Shown here: positions 11,080 through 22,499 of the stretch, piece by piece
Position numbering within the stretch: position 1 is the first letter of the stretch
Layout of the letters: the number at the start of each line of letters is the position of its first letter
Source of the DNA: Gnetum montanum
Taxonomy: Eukaryota; Streptophyta; Gnetopsida; Gnetales; Gnetaceae
DNA length: 64,000 nt
NCBI GenBank assembly: GCA_015680685.1
Contig: MNCI01004027.1
Coordinates: 121,395-185,394 of the forward strand
Direction: 5' to 3'
Translations under genes and position numbers: made by a program
Notes under the pieces: generated by a model
What the model saw: the letters and a program-made list of their open reading frames with translations, nothing else
Databases searched by the model: none
What the model was told of the DNA's origin: nothing

Positions 11080-12315
11080 AGGTCTCCTAGAACAAGCAAC
11101 AAAAACACAAAAGCTCTGTAAAGGTCCAGGAGCAAAGGGACCCAACACAAAATTTCAAAAATCCTAAACCCAGGAGGCCCAGAACCCAGCATCACTATGG
11201 GAACCCAATCAACGAAATTGCCCGAGATTCCTATCTCCAATGAGCCTGGGCCTCCTTATCCACAACCTGAAGTTGAGATAGGACCTCCAAATACTCCTCT
11301 GCAAGTTCTTACGACTTACTGACCAATGAATCTCGTGTTGCTGCAATTTAGATTCCTGCAAACAGACCAGTCACATGTTTCCCGATGCAGAATCTCCTTG
11401 GGAGTACAGAGAAACCTTAAGAGGAATCTCATGTTCAGCATCGTATGCGTTTGAACACCTCCGTGAAGGTTGGCCGCAGTTCCATGAGAGAAATCTCCAG
11501 CTGTATCTTTTAGCTCTGGCCACAAACCGAGAGACGTCCACCTTGCTTGGGTCAGGCGAACGAAAAGTGCCATCATTCACGGTCCTCGTTTTACCAATCT
11601 CTCCTGAGAGAGGTAGGGGACCCCTTAACCACGTTAACCTAGCAGCCAAGGGGTGGTTCAAAACCCAAACCCTGATCAGAGAACACGGCCGGCCTCACCC
11701 TATCTTTGATGGGTGACCCCAAGGAACCTGAAGACCTTGGCGACCACGGCAACCCAGATGACACCGCCAAAACTGGTGAACCAGATCCTCCTCACCCACA
11801 AACAAACACCTTGTAGACCCTGGGATTCAATCTGACCGCTTTCCACAGCCTCCACCTCCTCTTCACCATTGGCCTGTGTACCCTGTTTGTTGGCCCCTGC
11901 CCCAACTGTGCTCACCTTCACTGTCCTGCCAGGCCCAGAGGGCCCCACGTCCTGCAGTGGGATTCTAAGAAGCCTCCCATTTTGGGTCACAAACGTCCAG
12001 CCCCCAACCTACTTTTTCTGGCCAGCCCCATGCGTTCCCACCTTTCAGTCCACCGTCTGGTGCCCCGCCTTGCCATGCCACATCTGTTGCAATGGCGAAG
12101 CCCTACTTTTTCCGGCCAGCCCCATGCCTTCCCACCTTTCAGTTTACCGTCTGGTGTCCCGCCTTGCCACATCTGTTGCAATGGCGAAGCCCATCAGATT
12201 TGGTAACCTGAGGGTCAACAGTCATGGACCAACTCTACAAGTGAAAGCCATCTCCACACACAACCTTGCAAACCCATTCCTTCCAAGGAACCCATGGCAA
12301 AATCAAAGGAGATGA
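11080..12315 (-). pseudogene. Possible LINE fragment (ORF1 end and endonuclease start)
   Basis: This stretch is clearly GC-richer than its flanks. Read on the minus strand it contains FLSWNC (about 11490-11510) and, 40-odd codons later across a stop and possible frameshifts, LVCLQESKL (about 11345-11370). These resemble the first two motifs of LINE apurinic endonucleases (SWN.RG and C-L-Q-E-T/S-K). Upstream on the minus strand, 11700-11990 is an open frame (starting MTQNGRLLRIPLQ) that could be the end of ORF1. GDFN, SDH and RT motifs were not found. An unrelated host exon cluster is possible. Confidence 0.3.
12009..12192. repeat. 94/90 bp tandem duplication
   Basis: CTACTTTTTCTGGCCAGCCC-type text begins at 12009 and again at 12103. 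The second copy lacks a short ATGCC segment. It lies inside the GC-rich island, so one reading frame carries a duplicated peptide. Confidence 0.85.
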
Positions 12316-13097
12316 AATGCCCAAAAAAATCAGCAAGAGTTCTTAGGAACTCCTCCATCCAGAGCTCCCATGTAAAAATGCTTCTTTAGCACAACACTGT
12401 ACATTTAACACATAACCATCTATTTTATCACATAAAAATACAAACTTTTTAGTTCCATAAGTTACAACATCAACTTACATCTTGAATATTAAGACAAGTG
12501 TAACAGCAGATTTGAGTTCAATTATGTAACCACACAAATGGTAAGTGATTTAATAATTAATCCATGCATGCAACCTAGACTATGATCACCAAGATACACA
12601 AAATAGACATAAAACATGTAACAGCCCATTATCAGATGCAGTATTTGTTTTAAACGAATTATCTTCTTTACCTTTTCCATATTCTCTTTCATTTTTTGTG
12701 TATTTACAAGTAAACAAAACAATCACTCCTAGATGACTTTTTTTCCCGTTAGCTGATGGTTTCCTTCCTCCTACTGTTGCCAATGCTACATATGTTCCAA
12801 TATACAGCTGCATTGAAGCTTTTCTAATTTCTTCATTCAACAATCAATCAACAATATCAGAATGTTTAAATTTATTGCCTAATCTGTAACAAGAGTATCT
12901 TAGCTTAGTTAAAAAGAATACAGTATCAGCAAAAATAGTACCTTTTTATTTAAATTTAAATTAAGTATTAGATATCGTAATTGTGCAACGATGCAATTAA
13001 ATTTGGCCACATGCTTTCTCACTGTTATACCTTATTTCTCACCATCAAACCTTATTTCTAAGTTCAACCTTATTTCTAAGTTCATCTTAGGGAGAAA

Positions 13098-13337
13098 CAA
13101 CTTTTTCCATCACATGCATTTTATTTGCACCATGGAATTGATCATAACATTGTTAAAGATTGCATAATTCAGTAACATCAAATAAAATTGATGAAGAAAT
13201 GAGGGGTGTATTGAAACAAACAACTTTTCATGCATTTTGCACCATGGAATTGATCGCAACATTGTTTTGAAAATTGGATAATTCTGCTAACATCAAACAC
13301 AATTGATGAAGAAATGCAGGGATGTATTGAAACAAAC
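13098..13337. repeat. About 120 bp tandem duplication
   Basis: Two copies (13098-13220 and 13221-13337) share GCACCATGGAATTGATC and GATGAAGAAATG-AGGG-TGTATTGAAACAAAC. They are diverged by several small indels and substitutions. Confidence 0.75.
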
Positions 13338-13974
13338 TTTTTTTTTAATCCAACCATATAGGTTATCATCATATTGTTTTAGAGATTGCCATAATTTTGC
13401 AAATGCTTTATATTTCATAAAAAGATTCTATTCCCAATTTAACATCCCATTCCCAATCTTTCACAACTAAGTAATTTTTCATCCAATTATTTTCATTTAC
13501 TTTTTCAAATTCTCTTTTCTACCATGTTATCCATAAGTACGAATATAAGTTGCGACTCTGAAAACAACAACTAAAATTATATTCTCATTCACCTTTTCAA
13601 ATTGCCTTTTACATCATGTTATCCATAACAGTTGTTACTATGAATACAGCAAATAAAATTGATAAAACTTGTTATTGTTGATGCATAAATTTGGAAAGAA
13701 AATTCATTTTAGGAAATTATTGCCTGGGGCACCTCCCATACGGGTACAAAATCGGGAATAGTCTCAGCTAGAGCTATGTGGCGCTTTGAAAATGGTAAAC
13801 CAAACTGAAAAATCCAGAATTTAAATTAAATGATTATCTTGAATACAATAAAATAACTAAAAGAAATAAATTTTTCCACTAATGATGCACCATCCATTGG
13901 TGGGCACAAAAACTGCAACCGCTGCTTGAAGAGGGAGAGAGAAAGAGAGGCTGCTGCATGGAGGTGCTGCCTGC

Positions 13975-14130
13975 CATCCAAAAAGAAAGAAAAAAAAAAG
14001 GAGAGAGTGACTGCTGCCGGCATGGCTGAACACCGCAGCCACTGTGACACATGCCATCCAAAAAGAAAAAAAGGAGAGAGTGACTGCTGCCTGCACAGCT
14101 GAACACTATCGCCTGTCCACTGTGGGGTGT
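13975..14130. repeat. About 78 bp tandem duplication with purine-rich core
   Basis: CATCCAAAAAGAAA followed by GGAGAGAGTGACTGCTGCC and GCTGAACAC occurs twice (starts near 13975 and 14054). The left flank (13920-13950) has further GAGAGA text. Confidence 0.75.
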
Positions 14131-15072
14131 TGTGCCAATTGCCACATGCATCCATCCGGGGGAGAGCCTCTACCGCCGGCTGCACCATAAAAAAACAAGA
14201 CAGACAAAAGGGAGACACTGTGTCAGCTGGGTTAAGCCAGGATCTGATCCCCCGAATCTGATGTTTGGGCCCCTTCCAGACCGATCCCCCTTTCGAGGCA
14301 GTGAATGCCCACGTCTCTCACGTTCACGCCCACGTTCTGACACTGAAACTTAATCTTAATTGCCGTGACAGGACACAGTGAAGTATGAGATGGGAAAAAT
14401 CCGGGAATGCACTGCAACGGATGTTCGAGAATGAAGTGAAATCGAGTGGAGTACAACCATTTTGTTTGGTTGCACCTGCAGTGGAGAGGGACACCACCTT
14501 GTCGGCAGCCTCTCTGCTGACCCTTGGGGTCTGCATTAACTTTTTAAGTGAGGCAACTCGCCATGTCATTCCAAATCTCTCACAGTTGGTTCTGAAACGA
14601 GCTTCCATGTAAGCAAGCAAGCAGCCAGAACCTTTTCTAAATGCAATGGAATATCCCACGTCCAACTGAGGGGATAAATTTTAATAATCACTGCACATTC
14701 CCCTCGTATGAAGCTTCAAACGAGTTGTTACACTTCCAATGATCTTCTACTACATCGATCTCCCAAGTTTTATCCTTGGTTGTTAAACGTTGAGGCGGAG
14801 CTAGTTGGTAGACCAATCATAACTTCCAAAGCCAACGAACACTCTTCCAACGGTGACCTAAAACCAAATCATAAGAATGAACTTATTATCGTTTCTAAAT
14901 AATTTTATTCTTGCATTTTATCATGCCCAGTCGCATGTCATGATATCATGATATTCGGAGCATAACCTTTATTGTTTGTCACATGCATTGTTTATGTTAT
15001 GGCATGGTTCATCAGTAAAATCTATGTGGCAATGATACAGATGTTGGTCATTCTATGTATAATCGTAGCTCA

Positions 15073-15199
15073 TAACCAGTTTGAAACTACATGAACTGAC
15101 AATAAATGTCATAATTTAACCAGTTTGAAACTACATGAACTGACAATAAATGTCATAATTTTTTGAAACTACATCGAACTGACAATAAATGTCATAACT
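15073..15199. repeat. 44 bp tandem repeat, 2.9 copies
   Basis: Two near-identical 44 bp units begin at 15073 and 15117, and a third, partial unit runs 15161-15199. The core is TTTGAAACTACATGAACTG followed by ACAATAAATGTCATAA. Confidence 0.9.
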
Positions 15200-15304
15200 T
15201 TGAAAGACACAAAGATATGTTGATTATGGCTCCGTACCTACCATGGGCGAGGTTGACAACGCGACCGTAAAACCACCTGCAAACTGTTATCCATAATTAT
15301 GATT

Positions 15305-15480
15305 ATTGGTTGTTACTACAAAAACAATAAATAAAATTTTATTCTCAATCACCTTTTCAAATTTCCTTTTTCATCATATTATCTATAAATACCCGTTGTT
15401 ACTGCGAGAACAGCAAATTTCCTTTTTCATCATATTATCTACCCGTTGTTACTGCGAAAACAGCAAAACATTGTTTAATA
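15305..15480. repeat. Small dispersed repeat, local double copy
   Basis: CAAATTTCCTTTTTCATCAT followed by ATTATCTA and CCGTTGTTACTGCGA-AACAGCAAA occurs twice in tandem. Related, more diverged copies lie near 13480-13680 and 8790-8830. It behaves like an old short non-autonomous repeat; no terminal inverted repeats could be fixed by eye. Confidence 0.5.
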
Positions 15481-15639
15481 AGGATTTTGGACGTTGTTAC
15501 TTTAATAAAATTTTAACAATATCTATGCACCAGATATAAAAAACCATAGTTCAAAAAAATTGTTAAAAAGATGCCTTAGATATAACTGCAATATGTGCAT
15601 TTACATGCCGGTTATTTTGGTATCATGTTTTCTTTAACA

Positions 15640-15920
15640 TATATTATGGCTACTGTCCTTTCTTTCTTAAATTTATAGCAGGGTTTCTGCTCATAGCAGG
15701 TTACTGCTCGATTTTGGGGTCATCCTATTCCTGGCGATGGTATATATGATGCCATGGTTGCCATGTGAAAGAAAGCCCAATAACCAACTGCAAGAGTAGA
15801 ATCAACGTAGGTCTTTAAAGTCATTAAAATTTTACGTCTTTATTAAAAGTCATTAAAATATTTAATTCAAATTTTTATAGTTATCATCATTTTGTAATTT
15901 ATAATTTTATTATTTCACAG
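15640..15920 (+). pseudogene. Membrane-helix exon-like segment, array unit 1
   Basis: Counterpart of the better copy in unit 3. TTTCTTTCTTAAATTTATAGC then GGTTTCTGCTC is present, but a duplication-like insertion (CATAGCAGGTTACTGCTCGA) shifts the frame. The donor-like site is GTAGGT at 15807-15812. An excellent acceptor-like sequence (TTTTATTATTTCACAG) ends at 15920 and is followed by ATATGGAGGTGGAGGAACC. Confidence 0.35.
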
Positions 15921-17468
15921 ATATGGAGGTGGAGGAACCATGTGAGAAGAAAAAGTCATATGCTATAATGTTTTTTGTTTTTTCATTACTGTTGTGTACC
16001 TATCACTACATTTTGATGAGATTGTCTTTTGAGATAGATGTTCTCAAAAATTCACTATTTTGTATTTATTGCATCATTGAAAATACATATTTTAAAAATG
16101 TTATTAAAATTAATATATTATATAATTTTTATATTATACTTATTTTTTGCAAATATAGATGGTAAGAATGAAAAAGGGTGAAACAGTAGGTGCTATTCTA
16201 AGGGTGTGTTAGTGTTAGGGTTGTTTATTTTAGTTTTAAGTTGCCATTAGAAGTTAGTATTAGGGGCAGTTGGAAAGCGGGGTTCAATGGTGGTTGTTTT
16301 AGTTATAAGGGAATGATATGTTATTTATTTTTTAAACTTCATGCATTATAAATCTCTATCGTTAACTTAGCTATTTATAAAATTTTGGTGATATGCTTCA
16401 AGTTGAAAATGAAATTATTCCAAACACTTTAAGATTGGTTTTATAATGAGTTTGTTTTTATAATGTTTATGAGTTATCCATTATTTTAAAACAACAAGGC
16501 TAGTTACGTTAGATTAAAGATAAACATGTGGAACACAAGGTCAAATGAATAAAATTTAATAATAAAAAAATACAATTTTCCATTCAAGATGGTCACTCTA
16601 TCTACACATTTTATGGTAAAATAATAAAATTGTAAATTACAAAATGATGCTAAATTAAGGAACAATAAATAATTATAAAAGTTTAGATTAATTATTGAAA
16701 TAAATATTTTTAAAAAAGACTTATGTCCATATTGTTATAGTAATGGCTAATAACCATGTATAAATGCACATGTTAGCGCATTATGAAGGTTGTTAATTTT
16801 TTTTAATTTAAATACCTTAATAAAAATTTTTATTATCTTAATGGGATTTTGAAAGTGATTTTTAAACATTATGATTAATAACAAAAGGTTATCTTCATGA
16901 AAACACAAAAGGTAAGTGGAATCACAATCCTTTTGTTTATTACTTTCATAAAACTTACCTGAGAAAAGAAAATGTAATTTATTTTGTTCAAGTTACAATA
17001 ATAGCTAATATCTATGTATAAATGCACATGTTGAATCACTTTAAAGAGTGTTACGTTTGTTTTCTTAAAAGATTTGTGTTATTTTCATTAATATTTTAAC
17101 AAGAGGGATTTCAAATGTTGTTACAATAATTTGTTACAATAATTTTTCAAGGATTTTGAACATTTTTATTAATAACAAAAAATTATTTTCATAAAAGGCA
17201 AATGCAGTAGAGAATGGTTAAGTATAATCACAATACTTTCTATATTACCTTCATAAAATTAACTAGAAAGTATTTTAGATATTATTAGTAGGTTACATAA
17301 AAATTATTAAGATATTTCATATATTTTAATGTAAGTTTCAGGATTTTTGACATTTTGACCTTCGTAAATATTTTTGTTATTTTAATAAAATTTTAAAAAT
17401 ATCTATGGATATAAAAAACCATACTTAAAAAAATCCAAGTATACCGTTGAAAAAGATGCTTTATTACT

Positions 17469-17708
17469 ATGCTAATAAAGCAAGATGTATTATTTATATG
17501 CCATTACTATGGTAATAAGAATTGTGCATTTATATGTGGTTACTATGGTATCATTTTTGTTGTCGTTACTGTTACGATATATCATGGCACCTATGCTTTC
17601 TTTCTTGAATTCATACCAGGGTTATTGATGGTAGGGATGGTATACCGGTTGCCATGGTTGCCAAACCTCAAAAGAGCATGGATGTATGTCTTTATTAAAA
17701 TTCATTAA
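17469..17708 (+). pseudogene. Membrane-helix exon-like segment, array unit 2
   Basis: An open frame containing FFLEFIPGLLMVGMVYRLPW aligns with the unit 3 segment but has lost part of the helix. GTATGT at 17684-17689 matches the donor-like site of unit 3, followed by the same TCTTTATTAAAA text. The N-terminal part of the frame is low in information. Confidence 0.35.
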
Positions 17709-18299
17709 AATATTTAACTCAAACTTTTATAACTTTTATAGTTGTTCGTTATTTTGTAATTTATAATTTTATTCTTTTATAATGTGGAGGTGGAGGGAGC
17801 ATTTGGGAAGAAAAAAGCATATGCTATAATGTTATTTGTTTTTTCCATTGTCTTCAATTAGATGTGATAAAAAGAATTCACTAAAATCATCAAAACATCA
17901 TGTTTTTTATATTTAGTGCTTGTTGGGTATGATTTAAAATATGTATTTTTAAAATTTTATTAAAATTAATGCATTATATAATTTTTATATTACTTACAAG
18001 ATATAGATATACTTATTTTTGCAGATATGAATGGTAAGAATGGAAAAGGTTGAAAAGTTGCTATTTAAAGGGTGTCTTACTGTTAAGAGCTATTTATTTA
18101 GGTGTAGGTTGTTGTTGGAAGGCCCTCTTAGAGGCTGTTTATTGTAGTAGTAGATGGCTATTGGAAGGGATTGCTATTAAAAGGGTGTGTTAGTGTTAAG
18201 GGTGTTTTATTTTAGTTGTAGGTTGACAATAGAAGCCCATGTTAGCAAATTTTAGTAGTAGGTGGTTGTTAAAAAGGCACCTACTAAAGCCATGTCTAG

Positions 18300-19215
18300 T
18301 GTTAATTTTTGTAAAACACCATTGTGGTATTCAAAAGTCATGTATATAGTTCATCAATCATGTAAATCTACCTTTCAATTTTGTAAGGACAAAACTCTAT
18401 CCTCAATTTTGTTTTAAGTCGAAGAGGACGAGTTTTTAGTTAGTTGTGGAGGTATGATAAGGTGAAATTTTGTGACAGAGCTACAATATTGCATATCTGG
18501 TCTCAAACCACAAGCTACGACATTGGATATTTGATATTGCGGAACACATGTTTGCCTATAAATACAACACTTAGGCACACGTTCCAACACACAATTTCAT
18601 CCACCCTTACCGACACTCTTTTAGTTTGTTTCCATGGATTTAGACTTAGAAACTAGGAGTGTGAATTCACGCAGTGTAGTGTGAACTAGTACTTAGGCAC
18701 AAGTGTGACTAGAAGTAATAATTTTCTTAGTGTTTCCTAGCTTACTAATTTACTTTTCTAAAGCACTTTACTTTTACATGTTACTAATCTCGAGCACTTA
18801 AGTGTAATTGTTTAGTAACCCAGTAGTGCTATCACTTGGTATAGTAGCAATACACTTGGTATCCCAATGGTAGTTACAAGAATCTCAAGAAGGTGTGTAC
18901 TAAAGAATAGGAATGAATACTCATTGAACTAGGCTACACTAGATTCGTTATTTATTTTACTTAGTTTAGAATTCACCTTTATATTCATCATGTATGCTAG
19001 GAGCCAAATGGGCCAAAAAACATCACCTATCTCATACCTCATGGGTAGCTAAACCATACCCATAGATTTCACTAGTTCACATGGGAAGACAACGATCACA
19101 AACTTAAACCAAGTACTAGTATAATCACATTACCTCGTCCATGGATTACAATCTGGTCACGTGTGAACACCTATAACTTGTATGGTTGGGTGTTGGATTA
19201 CTTCACCACACATCA
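18300..19215 (+). mobile_element. 3' end of an Athila-like element (3' UTR plus LTR) inside unit 2
   Basis: The LTR (18455-19215, about 761 bp) starts TGATAAGG after a GTGGAGGTA tract and ends CACACATCA. It contains a TATAAATA box near 18560, the CTTGGTATCCCAATGG-type U5 repeats (18800-18870) and the terminal GTATGGTTGGG block. The 150 bp upstream resembles the 3' UTR before the LTR at 6440. Array unit sequence resumes after about 19230, so the fragment interrupts unit 2. The left junction (about 18290-18305) is approximate, and no target-site duplication is evident. Confidence 0.7.
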
Positions 19216-20278
19216 TTGCGGCATTCAATAAGTCATGTTGGAAAGGCCATCTTAAATACTCGTTATTTTAGTTGTGGTGGATAATATGTTATGCTTTTTT
19301 GGACTTCATGTGAATCAATATTGTTAACTTAGCTGTTTAAAAAATTTTGAAGATTTGAAATTGAAATTATGCCAAACATTTTAAGATTGGGTTTGTAATG
19401 AGTTTGTTTTTATAATGTTTATGAATTGTACTTTAAATTAAAACAACTTTACATTAAATTAAAGATAAGCATGTCAAGGCACTTCAAGTCAAATAAATAA
19501 AATTTAATAATAAAAAAATACATTTTTTCATTCAAAGTCACCCTATCTACACCTATGATGGTAAAATAATAAAATTGTAAATTACAAAATGATGGATAAC
19601 CATAAAATTTTAAATTAATTATTAAAAGAAATATTTTTTAAAAACCATAGGTTTATTTTTACAGTGATAGCTAATAACCATGTATAAATGCACATGTTGA
19701 TGCATTGTGAAGGTTGTTAATTTTTTTAATTTAAATACCTTTATAAAATTCTTTGTTATCTTCATAAAATTTTGAATGTTGTTAAACTAATTTTTCAGTG
19801 ATTTTGAACATTGTTATTAATAACAAAAAGTTATCTTCATAAAAGGCAAATGCATTAGATAAGATGTAAATAGAATCACAATACTTTGTCTATTACTTTA
19901 TAAAAATTACTTAAGAACAATGTAGTTTATTTTTTTCCAATTACACTAATAGCTAATAGCCACAAATGCACATGTTGAATCACTTTGAATATTGTTACCT
20001 TTGTTTTTTTAAAATACTTTTATAAAGGTTTCTGTTATGCTCATTGGTATTTTAATAAAAGGATTTTGAACGTTAGGACAATTGTTTTTCATTAATTTTA
20101 AACATTGCTATTAATAACTGAACCTTAACCAAGCAATTCATACAAACCCAACAAGAATTTTTAATCAATAGAATTTATCATCATCAAGCTCAGATGAAAA
20201 TCTAAAATGCAGCCATTAGGAGAGGGCACCAGGAGGGCACACCTGGGCCCGACGACCTAAGCACACACGACACCACTG

Positions 20279-21710
20279 ATGAACAAGGCGGTCCAGGTCA
20301 CAACGGTGATGCAGGCGGCCACGGGAACCCTGACGCCCACGGTGACCCAGACCAACACGACGAGTGTTGGGAGGGAGGATGGGCTGGAGGACCTGCAGGT
20401 CGCTCTCATAGGTTCAGGGGAGTTCACTAGCTACTTGTAGGGGGGACAGTGCTACGGGTCAAGGTCAGACGGTCAGCCAAAGGCACGCTAGCACGGTTGG
20501 AGCGTAGCCTGAATGGCAAGTTTGTGTCAGAGGGTGCATGGCCATGGATGGATTTGATTAGGAGATGGGTCTGGTCCGTTTGGGGGCTGGATATGGTGAT
20601 GGTTAAGTGCCTGGCGGACAACCGTCTCCTATTTGGCTTTGCCTTGGCAGCGGATAGGGAATGTATCCTAGTGGAGGGACCTTGGTTCTATGGGGCGTGC
20701 ACCCAAGAGCACACCGTAATAAAGACTTATTTGAACAAGCACTGGTCTAGGTCAGGCTGCATGGTCTCCCCCTAGAATATTGGTCGACGGACTTCTTGCA
20801 ATTGACGGCCACGTTATTCGGTGAGTTTATTAAATTTGACCAGTTCACCAGGGCGATGGACTGTTTGGGTTTTTCGAGGTTTTGTGTGTGGCGGTCCCTA
20901 CGCCTCGCAGACCATGTGGATGAACTGGTGTTGGACACTAACCTAGGCGAGGAGCAGGTTCGCGTGCAATTCGAAAACTTGCTGATGGAGGTCCCGACCT
21001 CGCCTACGGACCCTGAACCTAACGACGGAGGCTGGCAACTCATCAGGAAAAAGGGTTGGGTGGCCAATAAGGGCTCAGTGGCGCCCATAGGGGCTGCAAA
21101 ACGTAAGGTGGGGGTTCTGCCTCATGGGGGGGGGGGGGGNNNNNNNNNNNNNNNNNNNNNNNNNNNNNNNNNNNNNNNNNNNNNNNNNNNNNNNNNNNNN
21201 NNNNNNNNNNNNNNNNNNNNNNNNNNNNNNNNNNNNNNNNNNNNNNNNNNNNNNNNNNGGGTGGGGGGGGTGGGGGGGGGGGGGGGGGGGCTTCCACAGG
21301 GAAAGGTGGGAGCTACCTTCGGGCACGGTACGGCCATCACTGGCCACAACAAGATAGAGGGAGGGCCGTCTGGGACCTTGAGTGGGGAGGGGCCCTTGGC
21401 TAGGGGCCAAGACGGCCTGCTGGGCTTGTCGGGTGTGGCTTCTCACAGTTCCCTGACTAGGGCGGTCGTCCAGATGAAGGTGGGGGCCCAAACTGAGGTG
21501 GAGGCCAGGCTGTGCAACATGGGCTTACCCCAAACCCCTAAGACAGGGGACGGGTTCATTAAAAAGGGGGCTGTCTCCACCGCCATTGACAGACTAGATT
21601 ACCACTGGTTGAGGGTCGACGTGGTCCAAAATCCCTGCAGGTTGCCGAGAGACACCTTGCGAGAAAGGGATGGTGGTCACCATGCAGGTGCCCAAGGTGG
21701 GACGCCCTGA
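20279..21710 (+). pseudogene. LINE ORF1 (DUF4283-like nucleic-acid-binding protein)
   Basis: The frame through 20449-20775 reads LNGKFVSEGAWPW, then ...VEGPWFYGAC: the conserved W-G-x-ggPW pattern of the DUF4283 (PF14111) domain of plant LINE ORF1. After a one-base frame change near 20745 it continues LHGLPLEYW...FLQLTATLFG...DQFTRAMDCLGFSRFCVW, the usual following region ('lP..yW...i.. iG....D..T'). The C-terminal part spans the assembly gap in a Gly-coding G-run and ends at 21708-21710 (TGA). No CCHC knuckle is visible, though the gap may hide it. ORF1 proteins bind LINE RNA to form the transposition particle. The start is uncertain: the ATG at 20279 is in another frame. Confidence 0.75.
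21140..21258. other. Assembly gap (119 N) within a poly-G tract
   Basis: N bases run from 21140 to 21258, flanked by at least 14 G on the left and by G-runs (GGGTGGGGGGGGTGGGGG...) on the right. Frames drawn across it as poly-Pro or poly-Gly proteins are artefacts. The true length is unknown. Confidence 0.98.
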
Positions 21711-21809
21711 AAGCACCTACGCCCAGCACAAGACCACACAACTATTCGTCGATTTGGGAGTGTAACCCACACTCTAGGAGGTTTACAAGAGACGTTTGTC
21801 TGTGTCACC

Positions 21810-22480
21810 ATGAAGGTACTCTCCTGGAATTGTCGAGGATAGGGTACCCCATACAAATGACATACCCTAAACTGAATGGTGAGCACCGAGGGGTGCGATG
21901 TAGTGTGTCTCTAGGAGACAAAATTACGACAGACGGAAGCCTAGGTGTTGCAGTGGGTAGGATGGTGCTGGCACCTCGTGCCTAGTAGGGGATGGGGGCC
22001 AGCCTTGCGGTCCTCACCAAGGTGGACTCGCACTTGTTCGATGCATCATGGTGCACCTGCCGGGATTAGACATCTAGGTCACCAATGGCTACGGGGCCCA
22101 GGTGTGGCAGGACCACATTAGGGAATTATCCCAGGTGGTGGGGCTTATCCCCCGTGGGTGCCACTGGCTCCTCATCGGGGATTTTAATCAACGACTCTAC
22201 AGCTGGGAGAAGACTGGGGATGTCGCTTCAGAGCCCCAAGGGGCTGCCGAGTGCTTGGCGCTACTACAACGCGCTGGCCTCACCGACTTGGAGATCGCAG
22301 GCTGCAGGTACACCTAGAGCAACAAAAGGAAGGGCATGGCCAGGGTACAGTTCCACATTGATCGGGTATGGGTCAACAACGTGCTCATGTTAGACTGGGA
22401 TGTCCACACTTACAGGAAAGACCAAGTGGCCTCGGATCACCGGCCCATCATTTGTCACTTGGAGACAGAATTGTTTAGGG
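21810..22480 (+). pseudogene. LINE apurinic/apyrimidinic endonuclease domain
   Basis: Starts at the ATG at 21810 with MKVLSWNCRG, the typical N-terminus of plant LINE endonucleases. VCL-stop-ETKL near 21905-21920 is the catalytic-Glu motif with its Gln codon turned to TAG. IGDFN (GAT at 22180) and SDHRPI (22432-22446) supply the remaining catalytic residues. Stops and at least one frame change separate the motifs. The domain nicks target DNA to prime reverse transcription. Confidence 0.85.
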
Positions 22481-22499
22481 CTCCACACCAATTCCGATT

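Larger units (their letters stand above)
12316..15072. other. Intergenic sequence with short duplications; no gene recognised
   Basis: Mostly AT-rich. About 12390-12470 is a diverged copy of sequence at 54180-54260 (shared core AACACATAACCATCTATTTT then AAATACAAACTTTT). On the minus strand 12730-12815 is exon-like: acceptor GAAGAAATTAG| followed by ASMQLYIGTYVALATVGGRK; I do not recognise it. 14130-14660 is GC-normal with open frames on both strands (for example 14324-14665 minus, 14385-14612 plus), none recognisable. Purine-rich repeats at 13975-14130 produce spurious open frames. Confidence 0.4.

Noticed and set aside
13826-14218. Overlapping minus-strand frames rich in Ser, Leu and Phe (repeated SLSPFF-type text)
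   Set aside because: They come from the purine-rich tandem duplication at 13975-14130 read on the other strand; no domain and no splice signals.
14220-14345. Possible tRNA-like B-box text (GATCTGATCCCCCGAATC)
   Set aside because: No matching A box, anticodon arm or acceptor stem could be formed.
14324-14665. 113-codon minus frame and overlapping plus frame in a GC-normal stretch
   Set aside because: Both strands are open and neither resembles a known family; without conservation data I cannot call a gene.
21043-21491. Open frames on both strands with poly-Pro or poly-Gly across the gap
   Set aside because: They exist only because N bases were translated as X inside a G-run; they are not proteins.
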